DNA from: UBA7692 sp964650845
GTDB lineage: Bacteria > Bacteroidota > Bacteroidia > Chitinophagales > LD1
DNA: 43,156 nucleotides
Reading direction: 5' to 3'
NCBI GenBank assembly: GCA_964650845.1
Contig: CAZYXR010000018.1
Coordinates: 1 to 43,156, forward strand
This document shows positions 24,750 to 34,619 of the stretch, piece after piece. The notes under the pieces are model-generated. The model had not been told where the DNA came from, did not search any database, and saw only the letters and a list, made by a program, of their open reading frames with translations. The position numbers and the translations under genes are program-made. Position 1 is the first letter of the stretch; the number at the start of each line of letters is the position of its first letter.

Positions 24750-25087
24750 TTTTGTAGAACAGACTCAACTGCCTCCTGAACATCAATTTCGCTGTGCGAA
24801 GCGTGATAAACAGCTTTTCCGTTTTTGATAATAATGAGTTGGGGCGACTGGTGAATTACATTTAAGTTGGTGGCAATAAGATTAGATATGTTGCGATACT
24901 GCAACAAGTCGAGATAATAAATTGGCATTTCATCGGTAGCTTTTTGCCAAGCCGACTCTAACGAACGTTTTGCCATAGAACTTACCGAGCAGCGTGTACT
25001 GTGCTTAAACACGGCTACCGGCAGGCTATTTGACTCCAACAACAAGTTGAGAAACTGTTGTTCGCTCGAAAGTGGTATCCAATTCAT
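24746..25087 (-). CDS. ytxJ: YtxJ-like (bacillithiol system) redox protein
   Basis: A thioredoxin-fold protein of 113 residues. The motif HSTRCSVSSMAKRSLE (about residues 29-44), with a single catalytic cysteine, and HQSPQLIIIKNGKAVYHASH are characteristic of the YtxJ family, which is associated with the bacillithiol redox system. I choose the ATG at 25085-25087 (MNWIPL); an upstream extension would be an unlikely sequence overlapping the micro-lipoprotein. Overlaps bamD by 4 nt. The redox target is unknown. Confidence 0.85.
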   Translation of the reverse strand: MNWIPLSSEQQFLNLLLESNSLPVAVFKHSTRCSVSSMAKRSLESAWQKATDEMPIYYLDLLQYRNISNLIATNLNVIHQSPQLIIIKNGKAVYHASHSEIDVQEAVESVLQK

Positions 25088-25088
25088 T

Positions 25089-25223
25089 TTATGCGCGAAC
25101 TTGTGCAGGTGCTTCGTTAGTAGATTTTGTGTACGTTGGGCAAGTTTGGCGATGACAAGAAGATAAAGCCACAACGCCTGCAAATACTGCTACAATTGCT
25201 GTTAATTTGATGATGCTTTTCAT
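25089..25223 (-). CDS. Micro-lipoprotein, 44 residues
   Basis: A short ORF with ATG at 25221-25223 and TAA at 25089-25091. Translation gives a lysine-containing start, a hydrophobic stretch (about residues 4-20) and a classic lipobox LSSC with Cys23, then only 21 further residues (HRQTCPTYTKSTNEAPAQVRA). It is the first gene after a strong promoter (25249-25279) and ends 1 nt before ytxJ. It is probably exported and lipidated, function unknown. It is too short for standard ORF cutoffs; the signal, lipobox and position support it. Confidence 0.7.
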   Translation of the reverse strand: MKSIIKLTAIVAVFAGVVALSSCHRQTCPTYTKSTNEAPAQVRA

Positions 25224-25248
25224 AATACTTTGGTTTGAAAATAGAACG

Positions 25249-25279
25249 CGAATGTATCGGAATTATTGTTGGAAGCAAA
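25249..25279 (-). promoter_or_regulatory. Promoter of the micro-lipoprotein-ytxJ-bamD-rpoZ-coaC-coaB operon
   Basis: Perfect -33 TTTG (25276-25279), N19, TACATTCG (25249-25256) on the minus strand, 25 nt upstream of the first ATG. The -7 box is identical to that of the rplK operon. Confidence 0.65.
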
Positions 25280-25493
25280 GGCAACTTATACCGATTATGA
25301 AAAGTTGTCAAGTAATGCCGACAAATATAGTCGGTTATTCTACGTGCAATTGCGCTGTGCCGAGGTTGCGATGAAATATTACACTCATTTATTGTAGTTT
25401 AAGATACTGTTAAACAAATTGTTATACTCTATTACAACTGATATAAAGATTTTTACATCTTTGATTTACAAAACGGAACTACAAAATAAATCA

Positions 25494-28400
25494 ATGAGAA
25501 AATTTTTACTGTCAACTGCTGCATTCGTGGCGGGTTTTTTATTTTCAACCAATGCTGCAAACTCAAATAGCTGGACAGCAACCTACGGAACTAACAGAGA
25601 GTTTATTGAAAACAAAGGTCAGTTTAATTTGAGGCACTCAAGCTTAAGCAATAAGGATATAAAATATGCGGTAGAAGAGCCTGGTAAAATGATATACTTT
25701 ACTACAGAAGGCGTTATCTACCATTTTTATAATTTGGAGAAAAATAAGAACAGAAAAAAAGGCGATAAGACTAAACCGAGATATGTTTCAACACATGATT
25801 TTACAAGTTTTGATTGGGTAGGCGCCAATCCTGATGTGAAAATTGTTGCAACCGAAAAGCAACAAACTCATCACTCGTATGCATTAAAAGCAGATAAGGC
25901 AAATCCTAATGCCTCCATTGACCAATGTGCTGCATTCAAAAAAATTACTTACAAAAACCTTTATCCCAATGTTGATGTGGAATACATTATTCATCCCGAA
26001 AATGGAATTAAGTATTCAGTTATTCTGCATCCACATGCAGACCCTTCGCTCGTTAAAATGCACTACGCTTCAGATAAAAATGTAGTGTTGGCACAAAATG
26101 GAAAACTTCAAGTAACAACCTTGTTTGGCGATATTACAGAAAATGCGCCTGTAACTTTTTATGAAGGAAATAATAGAAGTTCAATTGCCTCGCAATTTCA
26201 AGTAGTAAACAATACAGTTTCATTTGTTGTAGGCAATTACAATAAAAATAAAACTGTTGTTATTGATCCATGGGTGCAAACACCTAATTTTAATACACAA
26301 TGGAAATGTGTTTGGGAGTGCGATAAAGATGCTTCGGGAAATGCTTTTTTGATTGGTGGCGTTATGCCATTACAACTTTTAAAATACAGCAATACAGGCA
26401 CATTGCTGTGGACGTATAATACACCTTACGATACTGCCAATACATGGTTAGGGGCGTTGGCGGTAGATGATGCCGGAAGTGCGTATGTTACGGAGGGAAC
26501 CGGTGGTGGCTTGGTGAAAGTAAACCCTACCGGGACTTTGGTTTACAATAATCCTAATACAGTAGGTGGTTTATCTACAGAGTTTTGGACAATCACTTTT
26601 AACTGCGACCAAACAAGATTGGTAATTGGTGGAACTGGTGGTGCAATACCGCCAATTCCTTATATCTATCAAGTAAATATGACAAACGGAAACGTTACCA
26701 ATAGTTTACAAGTAACTGGTGGAGAGTTGTTTCCAACACAAGAAGTTCGCGCAATTGCGCCAGCAGGCAACGGTAAGTATTATTTTTTGACGCATGATTC
26801 TATTGGTTACATCAATCAAAACTTTTCAATATGCGCGAACCCTACCAATTCAAAAACATACTTTCCAAACTCATATAGTTTTGGATATAAGTGCGAAAAC
26901 TTCAGGGTAAACAATACCGGAATTTGTGCATTAAGAACTTACAATGGTTTTGCGTATGTAAATAGAGGAAACAGATTAGATAAACGGGACTTGAGCACCC
27001 TTGCAATTGTTGCGTCAGTTGCCATACCCGGTGGGAATTTTGCAAGTTCACAAGTGCAGAATAGCGGTATTGATATAGATGATTGCGGTAATATTTTTGT
27101 AGGTTCAAGAAATCAGGTAGTAAAGTTCGATCCCAATCTTAATCAACTTGCAACTTATGTTACCAGCTTTAATGTATATGATGTGCAAATTAGTACTGCT
27201 GGAGATATTATTGCAGCGGGTTCAACTGGGTCTTCGTCTGGTGGTGCGCGCACAGGTTCTATTCAGCAAATAGCGGGTGCCGCTTGTGCTACTATACCAA
27301 TTATATGTTGCGATGCAACTATGTGTAAAGTTCCTCCACTTTGCGTAACAGCAAGTGCGGTAACAATAACTGTTTCTACTCCTGGTGGTACATTCAGTGG
27401 GCCGGGTGTAAACCCAACTACGGGTTCATTTAACCCTGACACGGCAGGTGTTGGAACGCATAACATTGTTTACACATTGCCTTGTGGCGCTGATTCCATA
27501 AAAATTGTGGTAAATTCTTGTACTCCTATTTCGGTGTGTAAAGAAAACAACGGCAATCTTACAGTAAGCGGTGGAAGCCCTGTGTTTACGTGGTCATATT
27601 GGCGCACTGCTCAAGTTACACCTATTACGAATCAAGCAGAATGTACAAGTTGTGGAGGAACATGGATTCCTTTTGTGAATACTTGTACATCAGGTTCAAC
27701 CTGTAACTCTCCTGCCCAATGGGTAAATTTTGGAACTGGTGCAACGGTTACTCCTCCTCCAAGTAGCGATTCTATCAGAGTTGTTGACAATGCTGGAACA
27801 ACTTTGGTGGTAAGAGTTTCAACGGTTGCTCCTTGTTCGCCTTGCCCCACAATAACTGTTGCAGTTCAAACCAAACAAGATGTAACCTGTGCAAGTGCCA
27901 CAAGTGGTTCGGCAACCTTTACAGCAAGTGGTGGTGCCGGTACTTATACCTATGTGTGGTCGCCATCTACAGGTAGTTCTACGGCAACTGCTACCAATAT
28001 GTCTGCCGGTACATATAGCGTTACCGCCACCGATGCCAATGGTTGCACGGGTACAGGCTCCGTTACTATCAATCCGGCTGTTACACCAACACTTTCATTT
28101 AGCAATCAAACCAACCCAAGCTGCGGGCAAAGTAATGGTAGTGTGAGTGTTACACTTGGCGGTGGTACAGCACCTTATGTAGTAACTATTGATAATGGTC
28201 AGGGCAGCCCTCAAACACAAAATGTGCCTATTGCCGGAACTGCCCCCGTAAGTAATCTTGCTGCTGTTACATATACCATTACTGTGCGCGATGCGAATAA
28301 CTGCACTGTATCGCAAACATTGACATTAACGCCACCTAATGCACCAACTATAAACACGCCAGTTGTAGCTGCGGAAGTTTGTGCAGGGCAAAACAACGGA

Positions 28401-30971
28401 ACCCTTACTTCGGCTACTGCCACGGGTGGTACTGGAACATTACAGTGGAATTACGCTCCGGCATCTAACCCTGGAAGTACAACTTCTATTGCGGCTTTTC
28501 CTGTAACAAATCTTGCACCGGGTAATTATATTTTGAATGTGCGTGATGCCAACAATTGTACCGATACCATCAACTTTACTATCGCTGCGGGACCAAATTG
28601 TTGCAACTTGTCTTTGGCAATAGCTACCGTTCAACCCAATTGCGGGCAAAGCACCGGAAGTATTACAGTTACACCATCGCCATCAGTTAATTATACTTAT
28701 GCTTGGAGTAATTCATTACCGGCACAAGCCACTCAAAATAACCTTGCAGCTGGGCAATACAATGTTACTGTTTCAGAAACGGGTAATCCTTCTTGCAACA
28801 AAGACACGGTAGTTAACCTGAACAACAGCAATGGCCCTACGCTTACTTTTAGTAATAAAGTTGAACCAAGTTGCAATACTGCAAATGGCAGTGTGAGTGT
28901 AACACTTGCTGGCGGTTCAGCTCCATATACTGTTACCGTAGATAACGGGCAAGGTGCTCCACAAACACAAGTTATTCCTATTGCCGGAACTGCACCACTT
29001 ACCGGTTTGGCTGCGGGCAACTACACTATATCGGTAGTTGATGCAAGTACTTGTTCCGCAACACAAACAATTACATTCACCGAGCCAAGTCCTCCGGTTA
29101 TTACATCCATCAATGCAACTGCCGAGAGTTGCTTGGGTGATAATGATGGTACAGCAAGCGTTACCGTAATTGGAGGAACGGGTACATTGACTTTTTTATG
29201 GAGTAATGGTGAAGTTACACCAGCTATCAGTGGGCTTACTCCCAATACCTATTCAGTTACAATTACCGATGCCGGAAACTGTTCTGTAGCAGGCAATGTG
29301 GTTGTTTCGGCTGGGCCGGTTTGCTGCACATGGAATATCAGCGCAGCGTTAACGCAGCCAAGTTGTGGTGTGAATGACGGAAGCATTGATTTAACTGTAC
29401 TGCCCGTTACAAACAATACATACGCATGGAGTAATAGCGCTACAGGAGCCAATAATCCAAATCTTGGAGCAGGTGCATATAGTGTTACCATTACCAATAC
29501 AGGAAATAACTGTGTTAAGGATACCACATTCAATTTATCTAACTCAAATGCGCCAACAGTATCCAATGCTGTTTCGACACCTGAAACCTGCACTGGAGGC
29601 GATGGTACAGCAAGTATTACCGCATCGGGTGGAACAGGTACACTTACAATTACTTGGAGTAATAGCGGAAGCGGTTCGGCAATATCAAACCTTACTGCCG
29701 GAACATACAGTTACACCGTTACAGATGCAAACAACTGCCAAGCTACAGGCTCGGTAACTGTGGCACCGGCAACAGGGTGTTGCAATTTGCAGGTTACGGC
29801 AACCGCTACCGATGCAAGCTGTGCCGGAAATGATGGTGCAATTCAATCGGTTGTTGTTACTGCGGGTTCTCCGCCATATCAATACAGCATAGATGGTGTA
29901 AACTATCAAGTTTCAGCTTCATTTACAAGTGTTTCTGCGGGTAGCTATGTTGTGTATGTTCAAGATGCCGGAAGTTGTGTTGATACTGCTCATGTTACTG
30001 TTGGTGTTGCCAATAACTCACTCACACTTTCGCTTACAGTTGTGCAACCGGGTTGTGCGGGAGCCAATGGTGGAAGCATAACAGCGAATGCTGCAGGTGG
30101 TAATGGAAACATTACTTATGCATGGAGCAATGCGGCTACAAGCAGTAGCATAAGTAACATTTCGGGTGGAAATTATTCGGTAACAGTAACAGATGCTGCA
30201 GGATGTACATTGACAGATGCTGCAACACTTACGGCTGCGCAACCATTAACAGTATCTGTTGGTAATGATGTAAGTTTTTGTCAAGGAGAAAGTGCTACTA
30301 TCGCAGCACCTTCGGGATATGCTTCGTATTTGTGGAGTGACGGTGCTGTAACAGCCACAACAACGGCTACTGCCTCGGGTGTTTACAGTGTAACCGTAAC
30401 CGATGGCAATGGCTGCACAGCAAGTGATGCTTTGTTAGTTACTGTTTTTGCAACGCCAGTTATTGGTTTGCCAACAGATACAACTGTGTATGAAAACAAC
30501 CCAGTGGTATTGAATCCGGTAGTTACCAATGGCTCTACTCTGGCTACTTATTTGTGGCAGCCCTATAGCGATTTGTCTTGTAATGATTGTGCAAATCCTG
30601 TTGCAAACCCTACCGATACCATTACTTACACATTAGCTTATACCAGTGCTAATAATTGCACATCAAACGCTCAAATTACCATCAATGTATTAAAAGGAGC
30701 TTTGATATACATGCCTAATGTGTTTTCGCCAAATGGCGATGGCAACAACGATGTGTTGTTTCCTTTAGGTGTAGGTATGAAATCTATTCAATGGAAAGTG
30801 TTTAACCGATGGGGCGAATTGATATTTGTAACTGATAACATCAACATTGGTTGGGATGGAAATTACCAAGGGATGGCGCAACCTCCGGGTGTGTATGTTT
30901 ATACAATGCAGGTTACTTTTATGAACAAAACTGCCCGAAATTACAAAGGTAGTTTCACGTTGATTAAGTAA
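25494..30971 (+). CDS. Giant SprB-repeat protein with T9SS type B C-terminal domain (gliding-motility/adhesin type)
   Basis: A surface or secreted protein of 1825 residues. It has a signal peptide (about residues 1-21), an N-terminal domain starting FIENKGQFN as in many large Bacteroidota exported proteins (DUF7948-like), a beta-propeller-like region (about 260-620), and Cys-containing linkers. About ten SprB-type beta repeats (about 789-1583) follow, then two Ig-like repeats and the gliding-motility-associated C-terminal domain (about 1736-1825; YMPNVFSPNGDGNND, FNRWGELIF, PPGVYVYTM). The C-terminal domain targets it to the type IX secretion system. The ATG at 25494 gives a good signal peptide, better than an upstream ATG. 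Similar proteins act in adhesion or gliding; the ligand is unknown. Confidence 0.9.
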   Translation: MRKFLLSTAAFVAGFLFSTNAANSNSWTATYGTNREFIENKGQFNLRHSSLSNKDIKYAVEEPGKMIYFTTEGVIYHFYNLEKNKNRKKGDKTKPRYVSTHDFTSFDWVGANPDVKIVATEKQQTHHSYALKADKANPNASIDQCAAFKKITYKNLYPNVDVEYIIHPENGIKYSVILHPHADPSLVKMHYASDKNVVLAQNGKLQVTTLFGDITENAPVTFYEGNNRSSIASQFQVVNNTVSFVVGNYNKNKTVVIDPWVQTPNFNTQWKCVWECDKDASGNAFLIGGVMPLQLLKYSNTGTLLWTYNTPYDTANTWLGALAVDDAGSAYVTEGTGGGLVKVNPTGTLVYNNPNTVGGLSTEFWTITFNCDQTRLVIGGTGGAIPPIPYIYQVNMTNGNVTNSLQVTGGELFPTQEVRAIAPAGNGKYYFLTHDSIGYINQNFSICANPTNSKTYFPNSYSFGYKCENFRVNNTGICALRTYNGFAYVNRGNRLDKRDLSTLAIVASVAIPGGNFASSQVQNSGIDIDDCGNIFVGSRNQVVKFDPNLNQLATYVTSFNVYDVQISTAGDIIAAGSTGSSSGGARTGSIQQIAGAACATIPIICCDATMCKVPPLCVTASAVTITVSTPGGTFSGPGVNPTTGSFNPDTAGVGTHNIVYTLPCGADSIKIVVNSCTPISVCKENNGNLTVSGGSPVFTWSYWRTAQVTPITNQAECTSCGGTWIPFVNTCTSGSTCNSPAQWVNFGTGATVTPPPSSDSIRVVDNAGTTLVVRVSTVAPCSPCPTITVAVQTKQDVTCASATSGSATFTASGGAGTYTYVWSPSTGSSTATATNMSAGTYSVTATDANGCTGTGSVTINPAVTPTLSFSNQTNPSCGQSNGSVSVTLGGGTAPYVVTIDNGQGSPQTQNVPIAGTAPVSNLAAVTYTITVRDANNCTVSQTLTLTPPNAPTINTPVVAAEVCAGQNNGTLTSATATGGTGTLQWNYAPASNPGSTTSIAAFPVTNLAPGNYILNVRDANNCTDTINFTIAAGPNCCNLSLAIATVQPNCGQSTGSITVTPSPSVNYTYAWSNSLPAQATQNNLAAGQYNVTVSETGNPSCNKDTVVNLNNSNGPTLTFSNKVEPSCNTANGSVSVTLAGGSAPYTVTVDNGQGAPQTQVIPIAGTAPLTGLAAGNYTISVVDASTCSATQTITFTEPSPPVITSINATAESCLGDNDGTASVTVIGGTGTLTFLWSNGEVTPAISGLTPNTYSVTITDAGNCSVAGNVVVSAGPVCCTWNISAALTQPSCGVNDGSIDLTVLPVTNNTYAWSNSATGANNPNLGAGAYSVTITNTGNNCVKDTTFNLSNSNAPTVSNAVSTPETCTGGDGTASITASGGTGTLTITWSNSGSGSAISNLTAGTYSYTVTDANNCQATGSVTVAPATGCCNLQVTATATDASCAGNDGAIQSVVVTAGSPPYQYSIDGVNYQVSASFTSVSAGSYVVYVQDAGSCVDTAHVTVGVANNSLTLSLTVVQPGCAGANGGSITANAAGGNGNITYAWSNAATSSSISNISGGNYSVTVTDAAGCTLTDAATLTAAQPLTVSVGNDVSFCQGESATIAAPSGYASYLWSDGAVTATTTATASGVYSVTVTDGNGCTASDALLVTVFATPVIGLPTDTTVYENNPVVLNPVVTNGSTLATYLWQPYSDLSCNDCANPVANPTDTITYTLAYTSANNCTSNAQITINVLKGALIYMPNVFSPNGDGNNDVLFPLGVGMKSIQWKVFNRWGELIFVTDNINIGWDGNYQGMAQPPGVYVYTMQVTFMNKTARNYKGSFTLIK
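27858..30235 (+). repeat. Array of SprB-type repeats in the giant protein gene
   Basis: About ten tandem, diverged units of 70-80 codons. Each carries forms of GxPxY/GTxT...W, SxxLxAGTYSVTVTDANGC or similar. Two units (around 28080-28330 and 28850-29090) share the rare stretch DNGQGxPQTQ followed by PIAGTAP, so they are the most recent duplicates. Confidence 0.75.
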
Positions 30972-31058
30972 TTGTGATTTGCTTTACGATTGTTTTACTC
31001 AGCAGTCGGATGTTTTTGCGATGTAAATTGTTGAATGCAATTTGTTGTTTGCACGGAC

Positions 31059-31089
31059 TTTCATCCGGTGGCAATATTTTGTAACCTTG
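31059..31089 (+). promoter_or_regulatory. Candidate pyrC promoter (TTTC-N19-TAACCTTG)
   Basis: TTTC (31059-31062) and TAACCTTG (31082-31089) at 19-bp spacing, one mismatch in each box. It ends 4 nt before the ATG. Confidence 0.3.
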
Positions 31090-31093
31090 CAAC

Positions 31094-32437
31094 ATGGCAA
31101 ATTACATTATTCGCAATGCGCAGTTGGTAAATGAGGGAAAGATTTTTAATGCAGATGTTCTCATAAAAAATGACCGTATTGAGCGTATTGATACTGGGCT
31201 TGGCGTAAACTTTAACGCAGAGGAGATTGATGCAGAAGGACTTTTTCTTATTCCTGGATTGATAGATGATCAAGTACACTTTCGCGAACCGGGTTTGACT
31301 CATAAAGCAAGTATAGCTACCGAAGCCAAGGCTGCTGTGGCGGGTGGGGTTACTTCTTTTATGGAAATGCCCAATGTGAATCCGGCAACGCTAACACAGC
31401 AACTGCTTGAAGAGAAATATAAAATTGCTTCAAATGTATCGGCAGCTAATTTCTCTTTTTACATGGGAGTTAGTAATGATAATTATGACGAAGTGATGCA
31501 AACGCCCTTGAACACTGTATGCGGATTGAAAATATTCATGGGCAGCAGCACAGGAAATATGCTGGTAGATAAGCACGATATATTGGAGCGCGTGTTTGCT
31601 TCTGCTCAACATTTAATAGCCACACACTGCGAACACGAGCCTACCGTGCGCGAACGAAAAGCTGAATTTGAGCACTTGTATGGCGATAAGTTGAATGCAT
31701 CGTTTCACCCAATTATTCGCAACGAAGATGTGTGTTTTCGTTCATCAAAAGAAGCAGTAGAACTTGCCAAAAAGCATAATACCCGCTTGCATATATTGCA
31801 CATTACTACTGCCGAGGAACTTATACTTTTTACAAACTCGATTCCACTTGCTGAAAAACGAATTACGGCCGAAGTATGTGTGCACCATCTGTGGTTTGAT
31901 GCTGATGATTATGCACAGTTGGGCAACAAGATAAAATGCAATCCGGCAATAAAAGATAAGCGCCATAAGCCAGAATTGTTGAAGGCTTTGTTAGATAACC
32001 GAATAGATGTGATTGCTACCGACCATGCACCGCATACTGCCGAGGAAAAAGCACTGCACTACAATCAAGCACCTGCGGGTTTGCCATTGGTTCAACATTC
32101 GTTGAATGTACTTTTGCAGATGTATCACGATGGTAAACTTTCGCTGGAAAAAATTGTGGAGAAAAGCAGCCATGCAGTAGCAGATTGCTTTAAGGTAAAA
32201 GAGCGAGGCTACTTACGCGAAGGTTACTTTGCCGATGCGGTGTTGGTAGATTTGAATAAAGAATGGGTGGTAAGCAAAGAGAATATACTTTACAAATGTG
32301 GGTGGAGTCCGTTTGAAGGGAAAACCTTTAAGGGGCAAGTGCAAAAAACATTTGTGAATGGCAATTTATCATTCAATAATGGGCGGCTAATTGAGCAACC
32401 CTTTGGTAAGCGTTTAGAGTTTACGCATAGGTTGTAA
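31094..32437 (+). CDS. pyrC: Dihydroorotase (class I type)
   Basis: Cyclises carbamoyl aspartate to dihydroorotate in pyrimidine synthesis. The 447-residue amidohydrolase has GLIDDQVHFREPGLTHKAS, a lysine for carboxylation at 146 (GLKIFMGSS), zinc-site regions THCEHE (178-182) and HILHIT (H233, H236), and ATDHAPHT with Asp310. The first His of the usual HxH pair is Gln60, with the second His (H62) kept. I recall this Q variant in other Bacteroidota dihydroorotases, so it may be lineage-wide. Convergent with the PQQ-type dehydrogenase gene, 42 bp away. Confidence 0.9.
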   Translation: MANYIIRNAQLVNEGKIFNADVLIKNDRIERIDTGLGVNFNAEEIDAEGLFLIPGLIDDQVHFREPGLTHKASIATEAKAAVAGGVTSFMEMPNVNPATLTQQLLEEKYKIASNVSAANFSFYMGVSNDNYDEVMQTPLNTVCGLKIFMGSSTGNMLVDKHDILERVFASAQHLIATHCEHEPTVRERKAEFEHLYGDKLNASFHPIIRNEDVCFRSSKEAVELAKKHNTRLHILHITTAEELILFTNSIPLAEKRITAEVCVHHLWFDADDYAQLGNKIKCNPAIKDKRHKPELLKALLDNRIDVIATDHAPHTAEEKALHYNQAPAGLPLVQHSLNVLLQMYHDGKLSLEKIVEKSSHAVADCFKVKERGYLREGYFADAVLVDLNKEWVVSKENILYKCGWSPFEGKTFKGQVQKTFVNGNLSFNNGRLIEQPFGKRLEFTHRL

Positions 32438-32479
32438 CTGAGGTTAAATTATGCCATGCAATTTATTGTTCTGTTTAGC

Positions 32480-34619
32480 TTATCGCTTCATCAATATCTT
32501 GCTGCATAGAGTTTTTTCTGCAGTTTTTAACTGAACAAAATACATTCCAGTTACAGCTTCTGGCAAGTGAATTTCGATGCTATTAGCATGGATGTTATTT
32601 GCTATTGTTTTGTGGAAATAAATGCTGCCCAGAATGTCGCTAACCGTTATTATGATTGATTCTGCGGCAACTGCCTTTACATAAAATATGCCATTGCTTG
32701 GATTTGGGTAAATGCTGAAAACGTCATCATTTTTTTCTGAAATGTTATTTGGATTACACTCAATTACATTTATATCAAAACTATCGGTGCTGATGCAGTT
32801 GAAAGTGTTGGCGTAAGTGTAAAAAACCTTACTTGTACCCTGTGTGGAAGGTGTGAATTTATTAGCTGAAACATCAATGCCGTGATACTGCCCGCCCACA
32901 GGTGTAATAAAGCCATCGAGCGAAAATGCCGAATCGGTAACACAATAGTTTGTGATAGGAATGTTTTTTATAAGTGCCGTAGCTCCTGCAACTTGAATTG
33001 AGAATTGCAGTTCGGATTTGCAACCAAACGTGTTAGTGTAATCGTATTGAATAGCATTACTGCCAGGGTTAGCAATGGCAGGATGGAAAGTATTGCCGCT
33101 GATTCCGTTTCCTGAAAAAATGCCTCCTTGCGGAGAAACATGACTGGAAATATTTTGTGCATTATCTGTATTGCAAAACGTAAGTGGTTGGTTGTTTGCT
33201 ACAAGTGCTGTGGTATCATTTATGGTTACATAAATCCATTTTGAAAAGGTTTGGCAACCAGCAGCTTGTTTGCGAACCCGCACACGATAGGCTCCACTTT
33301 GATAAACACTAAATGTATTTGTGTTTGCACCAGCAATGCTATCGTTTGCATTAAACCATTGGTAGTTCAAGTTTTCACCTTTTAATGCTGTAAGTGAAAT
33401 TGGCGCGCAACTTTCAAATGAATCTTTGAGCGAAACAAATGCAACTGGATTGCAAGTGCTTGTGTCGGTAAGGCGATAAATAATGCTGGTAGAAGCCGTA
33501 GCAGAGGCGCGAAAACACACATACAATTCTCCGTTATTATCTTCTCCAAAAGAAGAATAGCGATAGTTAGAAAGGTCGCGTAAAGAATCTATAGAAAAGC
33601 TGTTTGAGCCTGTTTGGCGAATGCTCCAAAATATTCCATTACAATAATCGGTGAAAATGTAGCGGCCGAATAATGCACTATGCTGCGCACCTCGGTAAAC
33701 ATAGCCACCGGTAACCGAACAGCCTCTGCCAGATGAATGCGAGAGTGTATGAATTGGATCAACAAAACCCGTTGAGCCGCAACCCGATAGGTTTGCGGGC
33801 GGTGGTGTAGAAGATAAACCTTCGCGGCAAAGCCATCCGTAGTTTTCGCCTCCAGTGCTTGAAGCGGCTTGAAAATTTATTTCTTCAAAAGCATCTTGCC
33901 CAACATCTGCCAGCCATAAATCGCCAGTAATTTTATCGAAGCTGCAACGCCAAGCATTGCGCAATCCATAAGCCCATATTTCCTCTTTTACATTCGCCTG
34001 CCCCACAAATGGATTTGATGCTGGAATGGCGTAAGTAGCTTGATTGGCAACATCAATGCGCAGCATTTTGCCCATCAGTGTATTTTTGTTTTGTCCATTT
34101 TTATCGGGGTCGTTACCGCTGCCGCCATCGCCCAACGAAATGTATAAGTAGCCATCGGGGCCAAACATTAAATTTCCTCCATTGTGGTTGGTGTATGGTT
34201 GTGCAAAAGTTATCAAAACAACTTCGCTGTTAGAGTCGGCTTGCGAACTGTCATTTGCCATTCGGCTAAAGCGCGAAATACGTGTTGAACCGCTGCCTGT
34301 GCCAGTAGTGTAGTTTACNNNNNNNNNNCTGCTTGTAATTGGGGCTGAATGCAAGCCCGAGCAATCCTTGTTCGCTTCCGGTAGAGAGTGTTTTTGCACT
34401 GATGTTTAAGAAAGGTGTTGCTTGTTTAGTTCCATCTTTTTGCAGCACTCTGATGTAGCCGGGTTGCTCCACAACAAAAAGCCTTTCATCGCCACAATGT
34501 TTCACATCCACCGGGCTTACATAGCCACCGGCAACTTGCACAAGTTGTATTAAAGGTTGTTGCGCTTGCATTGTTACAGAAATGATAATGCAAACAATGA
34601 AATGGTAAAGTTTATTCAT
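32480..34619 (-). CDS. Secreted PQQ-type sugar dehydrogenase with Ig-like repeats and T9SS type A sorting domain (gap inside)
   Basis: A large exported protein of the soluble glucose/sorbosone dehydrogenase (beta-propeller) family. The N-terminus is a signal peptide (start ATG 34617-34619), then VEQPGYIRVL, NHNGGNLMFGPDGYLYISLGDGG, WAYGLRNAWRCSFD and DVGQDAFEEINF, typical of PQQ-dependent aldose dehydrogenases. Beyond it are an Ig-like region and two similar repeats (SPQGGIFSGNGIS... and TPVGGQYHGIDVS...), and a C-terminal type A sorting domain (FSIYPNPSNGIFYVK, GMYFVQLKT). The N run at 34319-34328 breaks the frame; about 15 nt seem missing between SPNYKQ and VNYTTG. Substrate unknown. Confidence 0.88.
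34319..34328. other. Assembly gap (10 N)
   Basis: The N run lies inside the sugar dehydrogenase gene between SPNYKQ and VNYTTG. The missing length should be a multiple of 3 (about 15 nt), not 10. Confidence 0.95.

Noticed and set aside
25117..25311. 64-codon minus-strand ORF in the bamD operon leader
   Set aside because: It overlaps the micro-lipoprotein in another frame and crosses its promoter; it has no signal or family pattern.
29249..29593. Long minus-strand ORFs opposite the SprB-repeat gene
   Set aside because: They arise from the biased codons of Thr/Ser/Gly-rich repeats and show no family motif; the plus-strand frame is clearly real.
27858..30235. Repeat array considered as CRISPR
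   Set aside because: Units are 200-250 bp, diverged and coding, with no conserved short repeat-spacer pattern.
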